From Tetrahymena thermophila SB210 (taxonomy: Eukaryota > Ciliophora > Oligohymenophorea > Hymenostomatida > Tetrahymenidae), in contig NW_002476567.1 of the NCBI RefSeq assembly GCF_000189635.1, positions 558,001-622,000 on the forward strand: a DNA stretch of 64,000 nucleotides, read 5' to 3'. Below the pieces are notes generated by a model. The model did not search any database, was not told the DNA's origin, and was given only the letters and a program-made list of their open reading frames with translations. Position 1 is the stretch's first letter; each line of letters starts with the position of its first letter. The position numbers and the translations under genes are program-made. Of the stretch, positions 39,736-53,689 are shown in pieces.

Positions 39736-42700
39736 TCATTTATATTTGCACAAATAAGACATTATATACTAATTTTCTAATATAAAATTTAGATCTATTA
39801 GGTCTAAGACTAATTTTGTTTTTTAAATTTTGTTAAACATATTTGAGTAAAATTTCAGATAAATGAACTGAGAAAGTATCACAAACAAGGCTAGCTAAAT
39901 AGATATCATTATGATATTTAATTTTATAAAAAAGGTGTAATTATCATAAGAATTTTTCATAGTAAACTCAGTCAATGCATTTATGATGTATTCATAATAC
40001 TTTTAGTAGTAGAATTAATCTGAAAGAGATAACTCACTAAAAACAATGGACATATTTGAAAAAAAAAAATCAGAATTATCTAAGCCATCAGCTTAATATA
40101 ATTAATATTAGCTTTCAAACAACTACAAAAACCATTTTGTTGATGAAATCAAGCCTGAGGAAAAAATATTCTATTTTACTTAATTACATTCTGTAATATT
40201 AAATCCTTATACTGTTAAATATTATTAATTTTCATTAATTGTTGAGCAAGAATTTTTTTAAAGGACTTTCTCAATAAAATTATTGTTAAAAAAAGAATTA
40301 AAATGCTTATTATTTTATTAGTTATCTATAATATTATATAAGGAGTCTAATTTTGATTTTAATTGTTCATATTATCCTTATTACTGTTTTTAGTAAGTTT
40401 AATAGAGACTATTTGCTCCATTATAGACAATCACCATTATTACCCTTTAATTTGCTATTGTTATAACATACTCAGCTATACTGTTTATTTATTCTAATCA
40501 TATTAAATGAAAATTATAAGATATTTTTGTCAAAATATTTTAAAAATAATTTAAATTTAATAAAAAAAATTACTTTAGAATTCAATATTCTTCTCAATTG
40601 CTTCTAAGAAATAGCTTTAATAAATGCCTACTGTAACTGAATAGGTTATATTACACAATAAATATAAAAATGCAAAAAAGCAAATTTTAAAGCTACACAA
40701 ATTTAACTTTGATGTAGAACTCAAACTTTTATTTTTTTGGATAGTTTGAATACAAGTTGAAGAAGCAAAAGAAGATTTTATTCTATCTTTTTAACTGTCT
40801 AGATTTAATTAGCCTTCATTAAATTGGTTTGGAATGCCATATTACTCCCTCAAAAGTTCATTCTTTATATTATCCTAAGAATCATTTACAGATTTCAACA
40901 TTTTTTAAAGTTTTTCAGGAGTAAAAGTAGCCAAAAGCGCTAAAATTCTTTGTCTCAGTTTTTGAATGTAAATAAATATTGGCATGAAGCTCAAAGAAAA
41001 GATAACTGAAATAAAAATATTCAAAGCTAAATATAAATTAGCCTGTTATTTGATATCTTAATATTTAGTTTTAATTGACAACATAGCATTTAAATCAATT
41101 TTATCAAATTAATCTATTACTTATTGGTAATTAAAGAGAATTTATATCTCATCTTATAATGTATCATCTAATTGATAAGCTACTTTGTACTAAAAGGCTA
41201 ATAATATTTTTAAAACATACTAAAAGCTCTACTGGCTAACTAATTACTTTCCATATGGATATGTAAAAGTAAAATTTAAAAATTAATGCTAAACTTCTGA
41301 ATAAATGGAATTTGTATAAGTAGAGTTTGCTTAATAAGTTTAAATAATTAGGTTTTTGTAATTGTTATAAATTTAAATTTAGCTTGAATAAATATCATCA
41401 TTGAAATCTCTACCTGTCTTGCTTTCTTAATCATCAAAAGTGTTTGATTGATATAGTTGTAATATTGATTAATACTACAAAATCAATTATTAGCACTTTT
41501 TTATGTTAAAGCTCCAATCAAAATTTTGATATTCTTCTCTTTGTTGCAATAAATTATTGTTTGTTTAAACAAAATTAATTATATTCATGGCAATCATAGA
41601 TAGTAGCGCTAAAATACCAGAATATTTTATTAATTACAGACCAATTAATTTTGATGGTTTTTTAATCATATTGATCATTTTTCTTTTTTATTTATTTATT
41701 TATTTATTTAATTAATTAAAAAGTATGTTCAAAAAAATATTTTACTTTTTGTAGGAATTTTCAGATTTCTAAGATTATGTGCTGGCTTCTTGAAGTTTTT
41801 GAAGTGATCCAATCTTTTTGTTTGTGAATTATTTTTGTTTATCTCTTAGGGTTTTAGTCTATTAAATGGATTCTGTTTCCAAGTTCAATTCACGAGATTT
41901 CATTTTATCTTTGAACGATTTAATAATATTTGATTAGCTTAGATAGCTCATCCTACGAAGATTGCTGGCAGTTTTATTAGGCTTTTATATAAATTAATCA
42001 AAGTTCAAATTTCTTTGAAAGGTATTAATATTTTTTTGATTGTAGTTATCTAAAGTAAATTAGTCAATTGTTTCAATAGAATTAAAAGGATAATTTTAAT
42101 CTAAAATTGTATTTCTGGCTATTATATTTGGAGAAATCAAACTTTGCTATTATTATATCAATTTAGTACTATCCCTTTTAGTACTTAAAACATTTATTGA
42201 GGAGAATAAAATTTCAGGTTAACTGCTTATTTCTGCTTGAATCTATTGATATGTATTGTTTTAAGCTTAATTTTCTTCTTAAACTTTGTATTAGCTGAAT
42301 TATTATGATTACTGTTTTAGTTTTGTAGTTTCTACAATACTATTTTGCAAAATTTTTGAAGTAAAATCCAATTATTAATACTATTATCTAGGACTTTAAA
42401 TAATATTTTCGTTTGAAATATATTTTAAATTACTGTTGTTAGATCCGCTATAGGTTTTTTCAGAAATAAAATTTCTACTATCTCCATTAATTTAGTTTTA
42501 AGTGAGAGAATTTTGTTTTTAGTTATTAAAAAATTTGTTTTTTTGATCTAAAATTTACTTTTGCTATTGAGTAAATTCTTAAGAAATTATTTGGAATTGC
42601 TCTAAATGATCCATTGATTATTTTAAAAATTCTATTTTATGGTGATTTTCTTCGATCAAATCTACTTCATTAATTTTTAATTATAAAATTTAAGTAAATT

Positions 42701-45581
42701 TATTTTCTATGAATGTGCACTATGCTGATATTTTAAATATGTCCATCTACAGTAATAATTCTATGAATTCAGGTGATTATTTTAAATTATCAAATTGAGT
42801 TTAGTTTTTATTTTTTGGTTTCACAAATATTGTCTCATAAAATGAATTTTCATATCTATCTTTAATTTTAAATAATATACTTTGTAATTTAAATAATATT
42901 TAACAAATAATTTATTACTTTTTTTAGTAAAGCTAGCTAAAGTAGGCATATATAAATCTAGTCTTATTTAATCAAGTGAATGCCTATTATGATTTTCTTT
43001 AAAGAGAGTATTAAAAAGTATCTATGAGCATGTAATTATATTAAAATTTTTTCCTAAATCTACAGACAAATACAAAAAACTGTCTTATATTTACTTAACC
43101 TAAGCAGTTACTCCATAATCAGATAAGCCAATCATGCAAGTTTGAAGTTTAATTTAGTATGGGATAGCCCAACCTTGCTTATCGATTCCAATTAACAAAT
43201 TATGAGATTTAGTAATCTATCTAGAAAAGTTACTATCCAAAAAATTTTTTATTAAATTACTATGAGCTTATGCTATAGACTTTGGAATCATATAATTAAT
43301 ATCCTTACCTATAGATTCATCTTACTTATAAATGGGGATAACACTATATAGATTATTTGAAGCGCTTACTATTTTTCCGATATTAATTAAACTTACAAAA
43401 AGCACACAACTTTAGCTTTAAAATTTAAAAATATTTTCTTTTTAATTTAAATTTCTTGAATTCAGTAAGTTAAATTATTAAATATTTTTAGAAAGTGGTT
43501 AATTATGAAGGAATGCTTCTTAAAATATTTCAATTATTATCTAAAGAGTATAGCACTATTTAGAAATATTTATCAATTTTAAAAGTTAACTGCCCAATTA
43601 AGCTTTTTTCTTTAAAAGAATCATGCTTATTTCGAATGATTCTTGTAAATCTAAGTGATTAACTCCAATTTGTTGTATCAAATTTTTTTTTATATTTAAA
43701 CATTCTTTAAGCATTTGTATACATTCTGAAAGATCTTCTTCAAATTTTATTTATTCAAAGAAGCTGCGTTTCGATTAATTGACTAGATTTTTCAAATCAT
43801 GGTTACTCTATTTAGATCTTATAAGAAATTATTATTAATTAACATATTTGATGCTATTAAATAGCATTTATTTTTATGATATATTTATTTATTAACTTTA
43901 TTCATTCCATAATTTAAGAGCTAAAGTTAATGACTTCGCTTCATTTTATAATACATCAACGAAAAATGCAATTTATAAGTTTTATACAAAAAATGAATTT
44001 CCTAAGATATTTACACTTTCTAAAATATCCTCTACATACTTAGTTATGAATTTTTTTCTAATTTTTTCGCTTTCGCGGTCTTCTTAGGTTAATATTTCCT
44101 TTATAATAAAGTAATATACAAATAAATATCTTTTAAATGATTTAACTTATTTTGAAAAATAGAATCCTTTGATTTTAATCGATTAAATTAATTAAAACTA
44201 AATATTTGAAATAGAAAGTTAGTTGTAAGATTTCAAATGAATTGGATTACATCAGTATACTTTTTTAGACTTACAGAATTTTTAATTAAGTAAATTCATA
44301 ATTAATTTAAATTAATTTGTTTAAGAATTTATTAGATAATAAAGATCAGACGAAATAAATATTACATTTGAACAAAAGCAAAATAATTGTTAGCTGCATG
44401 AATTCTTGTGGAAATAAGTAATCTATTCTAAAAAGATTGATTCCTAAGAAGTCAAATATCTATCATAACTTTGTGGGCTTTTATGGTAAAAATGCTTAAT
44501 AAAAATATCTAAATGCTCCAAATCACTTTAAGAAATATTTAAATTTCTTAAATTTTCTTTAGGAACATTAAATTTGAATTTCAGAGAATCAATCAAAAAG
44601 TTAAGTCTAGCTTCAATTAAACTCTAAGCAATTTTATAGCAAAAGGGAATTGAAAGAGCAATTAATAGATAATATACTTTTACCAAATGGTCTTTAATAA
44701 ACAGCAAAATATAAATATTCTAAGCTAGATTAAATAAACAAAGTGAACAGTTTAAAATCTGAATGCTTTTATTTTAGTATGGTATTTTGATAACATTAAG
44801 TAAAAATAAAATAGCATATTTGAAAATGTTGTAAATTATCAAGACATCAGAGTTAAAAAAATTATATAAAGCCATATTTAAGATGTCAATTAATACTTCC
44901 ATATAATACATCCATTTAAATCTAATATTTAAGTAATCTCTCTAGATAAATCTGGCATCGTAGCTGTGAAAGCAAATAAAAAATGCTTTAATAAAAAAAA
45001 TAAATTTATTTGAAGCAAATGAGAAAAATATTTAACTTACTGATAGTCCATGTTAGAAAGATGTTAATACTTGATAAAACGGTTGAATCTTATATGTTGA
45101 ATAAAGAACTCATCGTTGAAAGCAAAAAAAATGTATATCTATACACTTGTAATATCACAGATATGAATAGATCTTTGTTATTATTGTTGTTGTTAATTGA
45201 TTTGTTAAATAAAATTATACTTGGTTGGTCTTTTTACTTAATTTGATTAGTTGAAAACTGAATAAGTTTTATTATTATAAAAAATGTTATGATGCTATTT
45301 AATGTTAAATAAAAAATGAGAGAAGTATAATTTTTTGATAGATTATTCATGTTATATTCTAATCGGTTAAGGTAGTGAATATTTGATTTATGTTATCGTA
45401 TTGAGGTTGGAATTGAGAATGAAAAATACAGAGAATGCTTAATTATTAGCAAAATAATAGACAGTAACAATCCTCTGTCATAGAGCTTCACTATGTCATA
45501 TGTTTAGAAGACAATAAATTTTTAGAGTAGATCTTGTTAAAATAAATTTAAAAGTTAATTATTTTGTTATATTCTCTTCAT
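39736..45581 (-). CDS. A5: PAS-domain multi-pass membrane protein, TmcB/TmcC-like, 6 exons, 1773 aa
   Basis: Exons: 45581-45041, 44985-44366, 44098-42919, 42859-41746, 41682-40574, 40493-39736 (5322 nt, TGA at 39738-39736). Exon 3 is 12 nt shorter than A1 and exon 4 is 6 nt longer. Domain order is the same as A1. The copy looks mosaic. Its 5' half (exon 2 and the exon 3-4 junction) is almost identical to A4. Its 3' half shares variants with A1, such as the run AGTCTTAGACCTAATAGATC in the last exon, where A2-A4 read differently. A5 lies next to gene F, whose terminal exon occupies the place held by orphan fragments beside the other copies. This adjacency is probably the ancestral arrangement of the array. 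Confidence 0.84.
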
Positions 45582-46880
45582 TTTATTTTACAATATATTT
45601 ATTCTTTATTTATTTAATTATTTTAATTAATTTATAAAAAAAACAATTCCTAGTTTTTGACACAATTTATAAGAAAATACCCAAACCTCTAACCATTAAA
45701 AACTATATCATACTAATCATAGATTTGATATTTTTAGTTTTGATAAATTAATAAATTTTAGAAATTTTTACATTTAAGAATTTCTTGTAATTATTAGGTA
45801 GGTTACATATCTCAATCGTAACAAACATTAATTCTTAAAAATTACAAAAAGTATAATTAGTCTATAAAATTTATCTAAAAAATATTCAAAAATCTTGATT
45901 CAGTTTCTCATTTAAATTCTTATTTTGGTTTATTGCAATAAATAATTAATAGAGTAATTTAATCAACCTTTTCATCTAATCTCTTTTTTTAAAAATAATA
46001 CTTTTATTTAGATATAAAATTTACATAAACATATTAATACTGTTTATAATTCTTTTTAAATCTTTAATAATTTTCTAAATAAATCAATAAATATTAATAA
46101 ATTTTATAAGAAAAAGTTAAATTAGATCAAAATAGTATTTAATTTCAAAAAAATTATTTGTTTTTTTAAAATTGAAAATAGTTTGTGTGAATTTATTTTA
46201 TTATTTATCATAATTTAGATAAAAATATCTGCATTTCAAGTAAAAAAATTTTTAAATATATAGAAAAATAACCTTAAAACATTATTAGATAATTTTAATT
46301 GCATAACTATAAAAACGAAAGCCATTTTTATTATGTTTGTAATGCTCATATTTTATTTATAGATATTATTAAATATAGTATTCTTAGACAAAAAATGAAA
46401 TATTACAATCTGAGGAACATCTTCTCCGTTTAATTAACTATAATCATTTGACTAAAAAAATGTCCTTTATAAAAATAGATTTGAAATACTAATGTACAAA
46501 TTTATTTCCTTTAATAAGCCTTTAAATTAATTAATGGTAAAATTGATTTTTACCAATGAAAAAGAAAAACAATTAATTAATTAAAAATTAATGAATATCT
46601 AACCTTATTTATAGTGTAGTTCGTTTTTTTATTAAATTCAAGTTAGATGTTTTTTGAAAGAGATGTAACTTTTGCATTAAATCCACACACTAAAATTTGA
46701 TTAATTAACTTTTATTTTTTTACATTTTCAGAATTGTTTATTACAATATATATACATGATATAAAGTCAAAAAGGGAATATTTAGAAAAGTTAAGCGAAA
46801 AGTTAATTTAAATTTAGAATTATATAGAATGATTTCTTATTACTTTGTTTTTTGATTATTTTAACTAATTTTTGTTCCAT
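45582..46880. other. Spacer upstream of A5
   Basis: Contains the recurrent blocks (45775-45985 and about 46630-46810). About 46360-46540 is an extra stretch missing from the same place in units 3 and 4. No gene. Confidence 0.5.
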
Positions 46881-49800
46881 TCATTTAGATAATTTGAAAT
46901 AAGTTAATATGTATTAGTTCTCTTCTAGTGCGTGAATTTCAACTAAATCAAGAAGAAGCTTTGTTTCCTTAAGCTAGTTCATTTACTTCTAAAAGAATTT
47001 AATGTAAGCTATAACTATCGCCAACATTTAACTAACAAGTGAAATGGATAACAAAATATGATTTAGATTAATCATTAAGTTATAGTGATCATAAGTTAAA
47101 TTGGCTACTTTCTACTGTACACTCTGAACTATATAAAATAGATAAAGTCTATAGTAATAGCTATCAATAAATGAATATGATTTTTCTTGTTCAATAATAG
47201 ATCCCAAAAATACTTTTAGATTTTTAATGTAATAGACTGGCATTCTAGAGACATATAGATCACAAACTTGTTTAACAGATTTGACTAAACCTGCAGTAAA
47301 TATACCATTTGCTGCCTGATCACACTCTTCTAATGAAAAGCCAGAATCTGTAAGTAAATCTAAATTTTGAGCAACTTATTGGCATGCATTTCCCTACAAT
47401 ATACCAGAGATATATTTATTAAATTCATCTTGTTTGTATCTTGTAACAGAATAATAATTATCTACAACAGAGTATAGTAAATTCAGTTCTAAACTCACTC
47501 TACTTAAGTTAGTTTCACCACGAGCAATATACAAAGCTAATAATTCTTTATTTTAAGCAAGCGTTAATAGAACCAAAGGTATTCTTACAATATTAACATT
47601 AGAAGAAAAATCTGTAACATTCAAAAAGTCATCTATATTAATTAAAATAAAAGCTAATTAATTTAAAATTTTTTTGAGATACCATAAAACTTCTTAAATT
47701 AATTTGTGAAGAAAACCAAAATTATTAAATTAAAGTTTATCTTAACAAATTTTTTAATATGCTCTCAAAACTTTATAAATCATGATGGTAAGCACTAAAA
47801 ATTGTGATAAATAAAAATTTCAATTAATAATATAAAAATCATAAACCGTATACTACATTTGATATTTGATTATATTTCTAATGCAGGTATAAAATTAATT
47901 AATCTTAATCGACTTATTTTATTTTTTTAAGATTGTTATTTTGAAATTAGTAAAATATTTTTATTTCAATAAGAAAAATTTGATTAAATAATTTGTTGAT
48001 GGATTCATGTTTATTTACTTTCTTTATTAATTGATTGATATTTTTTTAAATAAATGTTTGAGAAAAATATGAATTAGTTGAAAATTACTTATAAATTATC
48101 TGTTGGATCTCTCTGAGGTAAAAAAATCTTTGACTAAAAAGTAACTTGTCATTGAATGTATTTATACTAAAACAAAGAACAGAGCTGAATATAATAAAAT
48201 TTTAAAATCGAATCTGGGTAAACGATTAAATGTGCTAATATTCTTTTTCTTTTTAATTAAGTTCTTGACGTCTATATTGTTTGCCTGTCCATAAGATTTA
48301 GCTAAGTCCTTCTTTTTGTGATTATTTTGATTTCTATTTAATTTCTCTTCACTAATCTAGAGAATATTTATATAGTTAATAGTTTCACTAAGTAAAAACA
48401 TGAGCTTATTTGGTGGGAAAGTCGTAAATAGAATTAGGATTTCTTGCCTCTTACTTTAGATTAAGGAATAAATAGGGATAAAACTAACTGAAAAAATAAT
48501 AGAAGTCACTAGTATAATAGTCATTGATATGAACTCCTATCTTATAGTGCTATCAAAATTGTCATTTAATTTAGCGTTAACATAATTTTGAATAGCTTAG
48601 ACTGAGTTAGTTGTGTTTACATAATTCAAACTAATTTACAATGAATTCTGTCCAAGGGGATCAAGAGAGTATACTTGCTAATACATATATGCAAATAGAG
48701 CTTCTTAAATGTAGCCAAAGCCTAAATAATAATTTTCAATTCTTACTGTAGTAAATGCAAATGTGAATGTTTGATGATAATCCATAGCAAATGAAAAAGT
48801 ATCTGACTCAGATTTATCAGAATTTACATAATCAATCATTAACTATTTCATAATTTGATGTCTTTGGATTTATTTACTTTATATATTTTTAATAATATTT
48901 TTCTAAGTATCTTGTTTAGGTTAGAAATAAGGAATAGAAAGTGCTTGCATTAACATTTAGTCACATATTGATTAGCTTAGAGTAGTTAGTAACTTAGAGC
49001 CCCAATCTATATATTTATACTATGATTTTTAAGTTTTTAAGCTTTAGCCTAAAGAGTAATAGTTAAAGATATTTAGTATTAGAAACCCAAAAAAAGCAAT
49101 ACTCCAAGTTAATTTGACAAGTGTAAGTCCTTTTATCTTTAATGGTGCTTAAATGCTTTCAATTATTGATTTTCTGTTTTAAAAATTGTTAGTTAGAAAA
49201 ATGTCATTGATTTAAATAAAAATTTTACCTAAAAGATGTCCTACCAGACTAAGATGTTTGCACGCTTCCCTCTACATGTATGTCTTATTTAATGTTTATT
49301 TATTCAATTTAACGAGATAACGAATCTCTCATTGTGCTATCTTTTTAACTAACCTGTTAAGGATTATTACTAATAAAATTATTATTTCTTGAAGTAGACA
49401 ATAAACCCTATTGCTGCAGTAGATTGCACGAACTAAGTTTTGTTTGCTAAGCCTGAAAGGTATCTGCTGATTATTTTGTACCTTCAAATGTACTTTGCTA
49501 CTTTCTATTTTGAAATACAAATCTCTTTTATTGTGAAAGGAAACTCATTTTATTGTCATATAAAAGCGAATTGTCTTTTTCATCTTAAACGATCTGTTAA
49601 CCTACTTGTTTATTTATTAGATTTATACTTGTCTAAGGTGATAAAATTTTAGTGAATTAGAATTCATCTTCGGCCTGGTAATATTGGTTGCTATTTTCAT
49701 AATTAATTTCTTGTATAAAAGATAGCTAATTAGCTGATAATTCATTTTGTAAATCGTTATTTTAGGAGTATGGATTAATTTAGTTCGCTTGAGATGTTAA

Positions 49801-52800
49801 CTAATTTATAGTATAATTTTGCTATTCTTTGCTGCTCTAAATTTAAGTTTATTTTTCTAAACTTATTTTATTTTATAGAATGGGACTAGATTAGCTATTT
49901 AAATATTTGTTAGATAAGAATTCTAATGAGTGGGTTTTTTCTTCTGAATAAATTTGTTCATAATAATCTTTATTCGAGATTATCTGCTGTTGGATACTTT
50001 TGATTTCTTCAATTTTAGTATTTTAATCACTTAGATGCATCATATCTTCTATCTCAATTTATAGTAATTGAATATAATGGTTAGAAATAGAATATAATTT
50101 TCCTTTAATAGAAAATAAATCAAATTCTAAAAGTTAATTCAAATTTCCTTGCTTCAATATAAATTCGTTTAAACTTGCTATTTCTGATTTATCTTATGGC
50201 TTTATCATTATTGTTGAAAATGTAGTCTGAAAGTTTTCACCTTCTAATTTTTATAAAAATAATGTTTTTAATATAATAACAACAAAATAATTACCTTTGT
50301 AATTCTTTGAAAGAATTAGCCTCAAAGATGGAATAAGTTTGCTAATATTTATGTCTTGCAATTATTTTTTTGAGACAACTTTAGATAGAATCTAATTGTA
50401 GAATTCTTAGGAATTGCAAATTATTCTAAAGTCTTTTTAGTCAACTAATAAAAACATATTCAACCCTTCTATTTGCTTAATTTAGGCACATATACCAAAA
50501 TCCTTTGATTCTATTAAGCATGGTTGAAGCTTGATGTCATAAGGTATTGCCCATCCTTCTCTATCGATTCCTATTATAGGACTCAATGAGAGTTAGCTTT
50601 TTTAACTTCTGATTTTAGTTAAGTAGTTATTTAGAATTTTATCATGAAATTGACTTACTGCTGAAGGTTACATAAAGTTAATGTTTTTACCTATACTTTC
50701 GCTATTACTAAAAATAGGTACAACTTTCTCAAAATTGTTAGAAACCATAACAATTTATCCAATATTAGTTAGTGATATGAATGCACTACATGTTTGTTGA
50801 TCAATTAGGTATAATGGCTTTTGCTATTGGTCAAACCTAAGAAAACGTTAGTTAACCTTTTTCTTTAAAGAGCTTAGCTTCTCATCAAAGCAAAGAGATT
50901 TTTCAAAAATTTCAATTAAAAAATTCATTTGCTGGCTTGGAATTTATTTTCTAATAAGATTATAAAGAGTAGTAAATATTTAATTCCTTTTATCCCTAGT
51001 TAGCTTAAGTTACAACCAAATAGATTATATATCAACTGTGTCCTAACCTATTTATTAGATAGCAGATTTTTTCATATTTAGGCATTCTTATATATTTTTA
51101 TAGCATAAATTAATATCCACATCAAAATTTATAAAATTAATGTATTAAGCAGTATTATTGAGAGATTAATTTTAGAAGAATTTATTTTGATTATGTTTGA
51201 AAAGAGCGTCTTTAGCAACCTCAATCAGGTTATTAACAATTTAGCGATAAATAATAGAATGTTATTTACTCTATGATAGCAATTAATAAACTTTTACTAA
51301 GCATTTATTTGGATTTTTTTGTACATCTACCAAAAAATAAAGATAGCTTATGTGCAAAATATTATATTATTTGCTTTTTTGTATTTCATTTTCATAATAT
51401 CTCTCTATATAGTCATATAAATAGTCTTATCGAATTGTGTTGTCTTTTTCATCGAACAACTATTAAGTTATTTTTAAAAATTAGTAAAATTAAAATTTTT
51501 GATATTATTTCTAATAATAATAGGATTTTGATTCCAGTCCATAATTAAGATTGTAATCTCCTGGTAAATAAATAATACTTAAGTAAAGCAGATAATGTTA
51601 ATAAAATTAACTAATCATTAAAAGCCAGACTTTATTAACTTCTAGAACTAAGTTTTGCTTTAATAAATTACTTAAATTTAAATAAAATTAATTAATTTAC
51701 TTATGTACAAAAGCAAAATTATGGTTAGATGCAATAAATTTGATGAGAAGTAATTAGATCTTCTAAAATGAGTGAATTTTTTGATGAGAGATAATCATCA
51801 AAATCAGTTTTAACAGATCTGTGTATTGATCTTAAAAAATAATCTACAATGAACGGTTTATAGCTTTTAACATATTAATTTATCATTTTTTTATTTCCAG
51901 AAGTAAATAGAATACTTCTATCTCTGTTAATAAGCCTATTTATTATCATGTATTTTTTAGTCTTATGTATAGCTTTAGACATCTTGTATGAGAGCGGAAA
52001 TAAAAGAATTAAAAATAAATTAAAAATATTCCATTTATCAACTTAAAGCACCAAAATCAAATTAATTGCAAAAAAAAAATGAAATATTATTCCAAAAGTA
52101 TTTAGGACATGAGTTTCCCTGTTTATATAAGGAACATAAACAGTTTCAATAGCTAATAATAAAGAGAAAAAGATTAAATTTATTATTGATACTTCATTCC
52201 ATTTTGCATAGTTTACAACAAATACATTTAAGATTTCTATCAAAGTGATGATTAACTTAGCTGGAATAGACTTAAATGACAGATAATCTTAAGTTTCGTA
52301 TCTATAGTCATAATCATGTAGACTTTATATGAAGGCTATTATTAATATTTAATCTTAAAAAAAATATTATAAAAAAATATAATTTACTTATAAATAGAAT
52401 TAATCCAATATTGAAATATACTTCGATAGGATTTTCATTTATTAGATTAAAAGAAAGCATTAAAGAAGGTAAAAACAAAGTATAATAGTAAATCTAGAAA
52501 AAGAATGATATCAGTAAGTTAGTTTTTTTTATTTTTTGCGAGCACAAAAATATCCCAAAATATGCTAAATACGTTATTACAAGTACCCCATTAATACCCA
52601 TAAATATGTAAAAGAATTTCTCTTATAAGTTATTGTCATTAAATAATAGCATGAAATACTTTATGAAATCATTGTTTTAATCTTTAATCATTAGTTATGT
52701 CTTAATTTCAGGAGAGACTTGGAGAAATATGAACTAAATATGCTTGATCAAAAGAAGAAAAACACTAACTTTTTTATTCCTATTGAAGGATTTCAGAAGA

Positions 52801-52886
52801 GGATAGCTACATTTAGTATAGAAGTCTATGAATCTGTTTCTTAAATCTTATAATTATTAGTTTTGATTAAGGCTTTTAGGTATCAT
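46881..52886 (-). CDS. F: PAS-domain multi-pass membrane protein, TmcB/TmcC-like, 6 exons, 1722 aa
   Basis: Exons: 52886-52388, 52353-51701, 51459-50295, 50243-49229, 49173-48089, 47632-46881 (5169 nt, TGA at 46883-46881). The ATG at 52886 gives MIPKSLNQNQQLQDL followed by N-terminal membrane segments. Exon 2 ends with SHQIYCIQPQFCFC. A PAS domain (residues about 608-713) has GIDREGWAIPYDIKLQPC. The linker is Q/S-rich. The C-terminal block shows the segment FTTFPPNKLMFLLSETINYI, and its ectodomain loop carries CQQVAQNLDLLTDSGFSLEEC. The tail is LVEIHALEENQYILTYFKLSK. Intron 1 is only 34 nt, the shortest here; intron 5 is 456 nt, the longest, and contains the breakpoint of the array duplications. 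Codons were read through nearly all exons. F is clearly a different subfamily from A, with closer architecture to G. Confidence 0.85.
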
Positions 52887-53689
52887 TTTGGTTAATTTTA
52901 AGAAATCGCTTTTTTATTAAAGTTTTTAATTAATAAATTAAAATAAAATTATCTGATACTTTTTTATCACAAATCATGACATGTTTTAAGAAAACGATAA
53001 AGGTTTGCATCGCTTTAATTATTTATTATATTGATATCAAATTTAATTAATACTTGTATCAAAAAATTTCCTAATTTGAGGATCAACTCCTTTACATTAA
53101 TAGCGAATTATAATTTTTTATTAGTAAATCTTGAATATAGTATTTATAAAAATCAAATTAGAATGACTTAATATTACTCAATATATTTAAGACAAATTTT
53201 CAAGCAGATATCTTAAAAATTAAGTCAGTTAGGGATTTCTTTATTTTACAATTTTGTAGTGTAGTTTGCTCTTGAATTTTAAATTAAGAATACATTTATT
53301 TATCTTACATTAAAATTAATTTAACTATTAAAGTGAGAAATGTAACATAAAAAAGATAAGTAATTTTTTCTATTAAAAATAATTAATGTGATGATAATTC
53401 TTTAATTAAATTTATATTTAATTAATCCCTTATTAATCAAAAAAAATCTTCTTGTAAAAATGGATTGACAGGATATTAGAGGATGGATTTAGTGATTATT
53501 TATCTTAATATTTAAAAGAGTAACTATTTATGAAATAAAAAAAATAATTGTCATTAAAATAATATATTATTATTCTATTTATTTATGACTTTTTTATTTT
53601 CAAATAAAATAATATTTAAAATCCCCTTAATAAAATAAATTTTAATAATATGAATTTGATATTTGTTTTATAAATATAGTTTTGATTGG
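52887..53689. other. Spacer upstream of F
   Basis: Very AT-rich, unique in the window. It should contain the F promoter, but no motif is recognised. No gene seen. Confidence 0.45.

Larger units (their letters stand above)
39330..47740. repeat. Tandem array unit 5 (A5 + the real last exon of F)
   Basis: The same sequence that is orphaned in units 1-4 is here joined in frame and phase to the rest of gene F. Similarity to the other units ends at about 47740, inside F intron 5. Confidence 0.8.

Noticed and set aside
45010-45246. Plus-strand ORF of 78 codons
   Set aside because: Antisense to exon 1 and intron 1 of A5; the other A copies do not keep it open.
49440-49652. Plus-strand ORF of 70 codons
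   Set aside because: Antisense to exon 4 of F, which reads open across the same region with the ciliate code.
51273-51548. Plus-strand ORF of 91 codons, the longest in the standard code
   Set aside because: Antisense to exon 3 and intron 2 of F; the minus-strand frame matches the helical region of its relatives.
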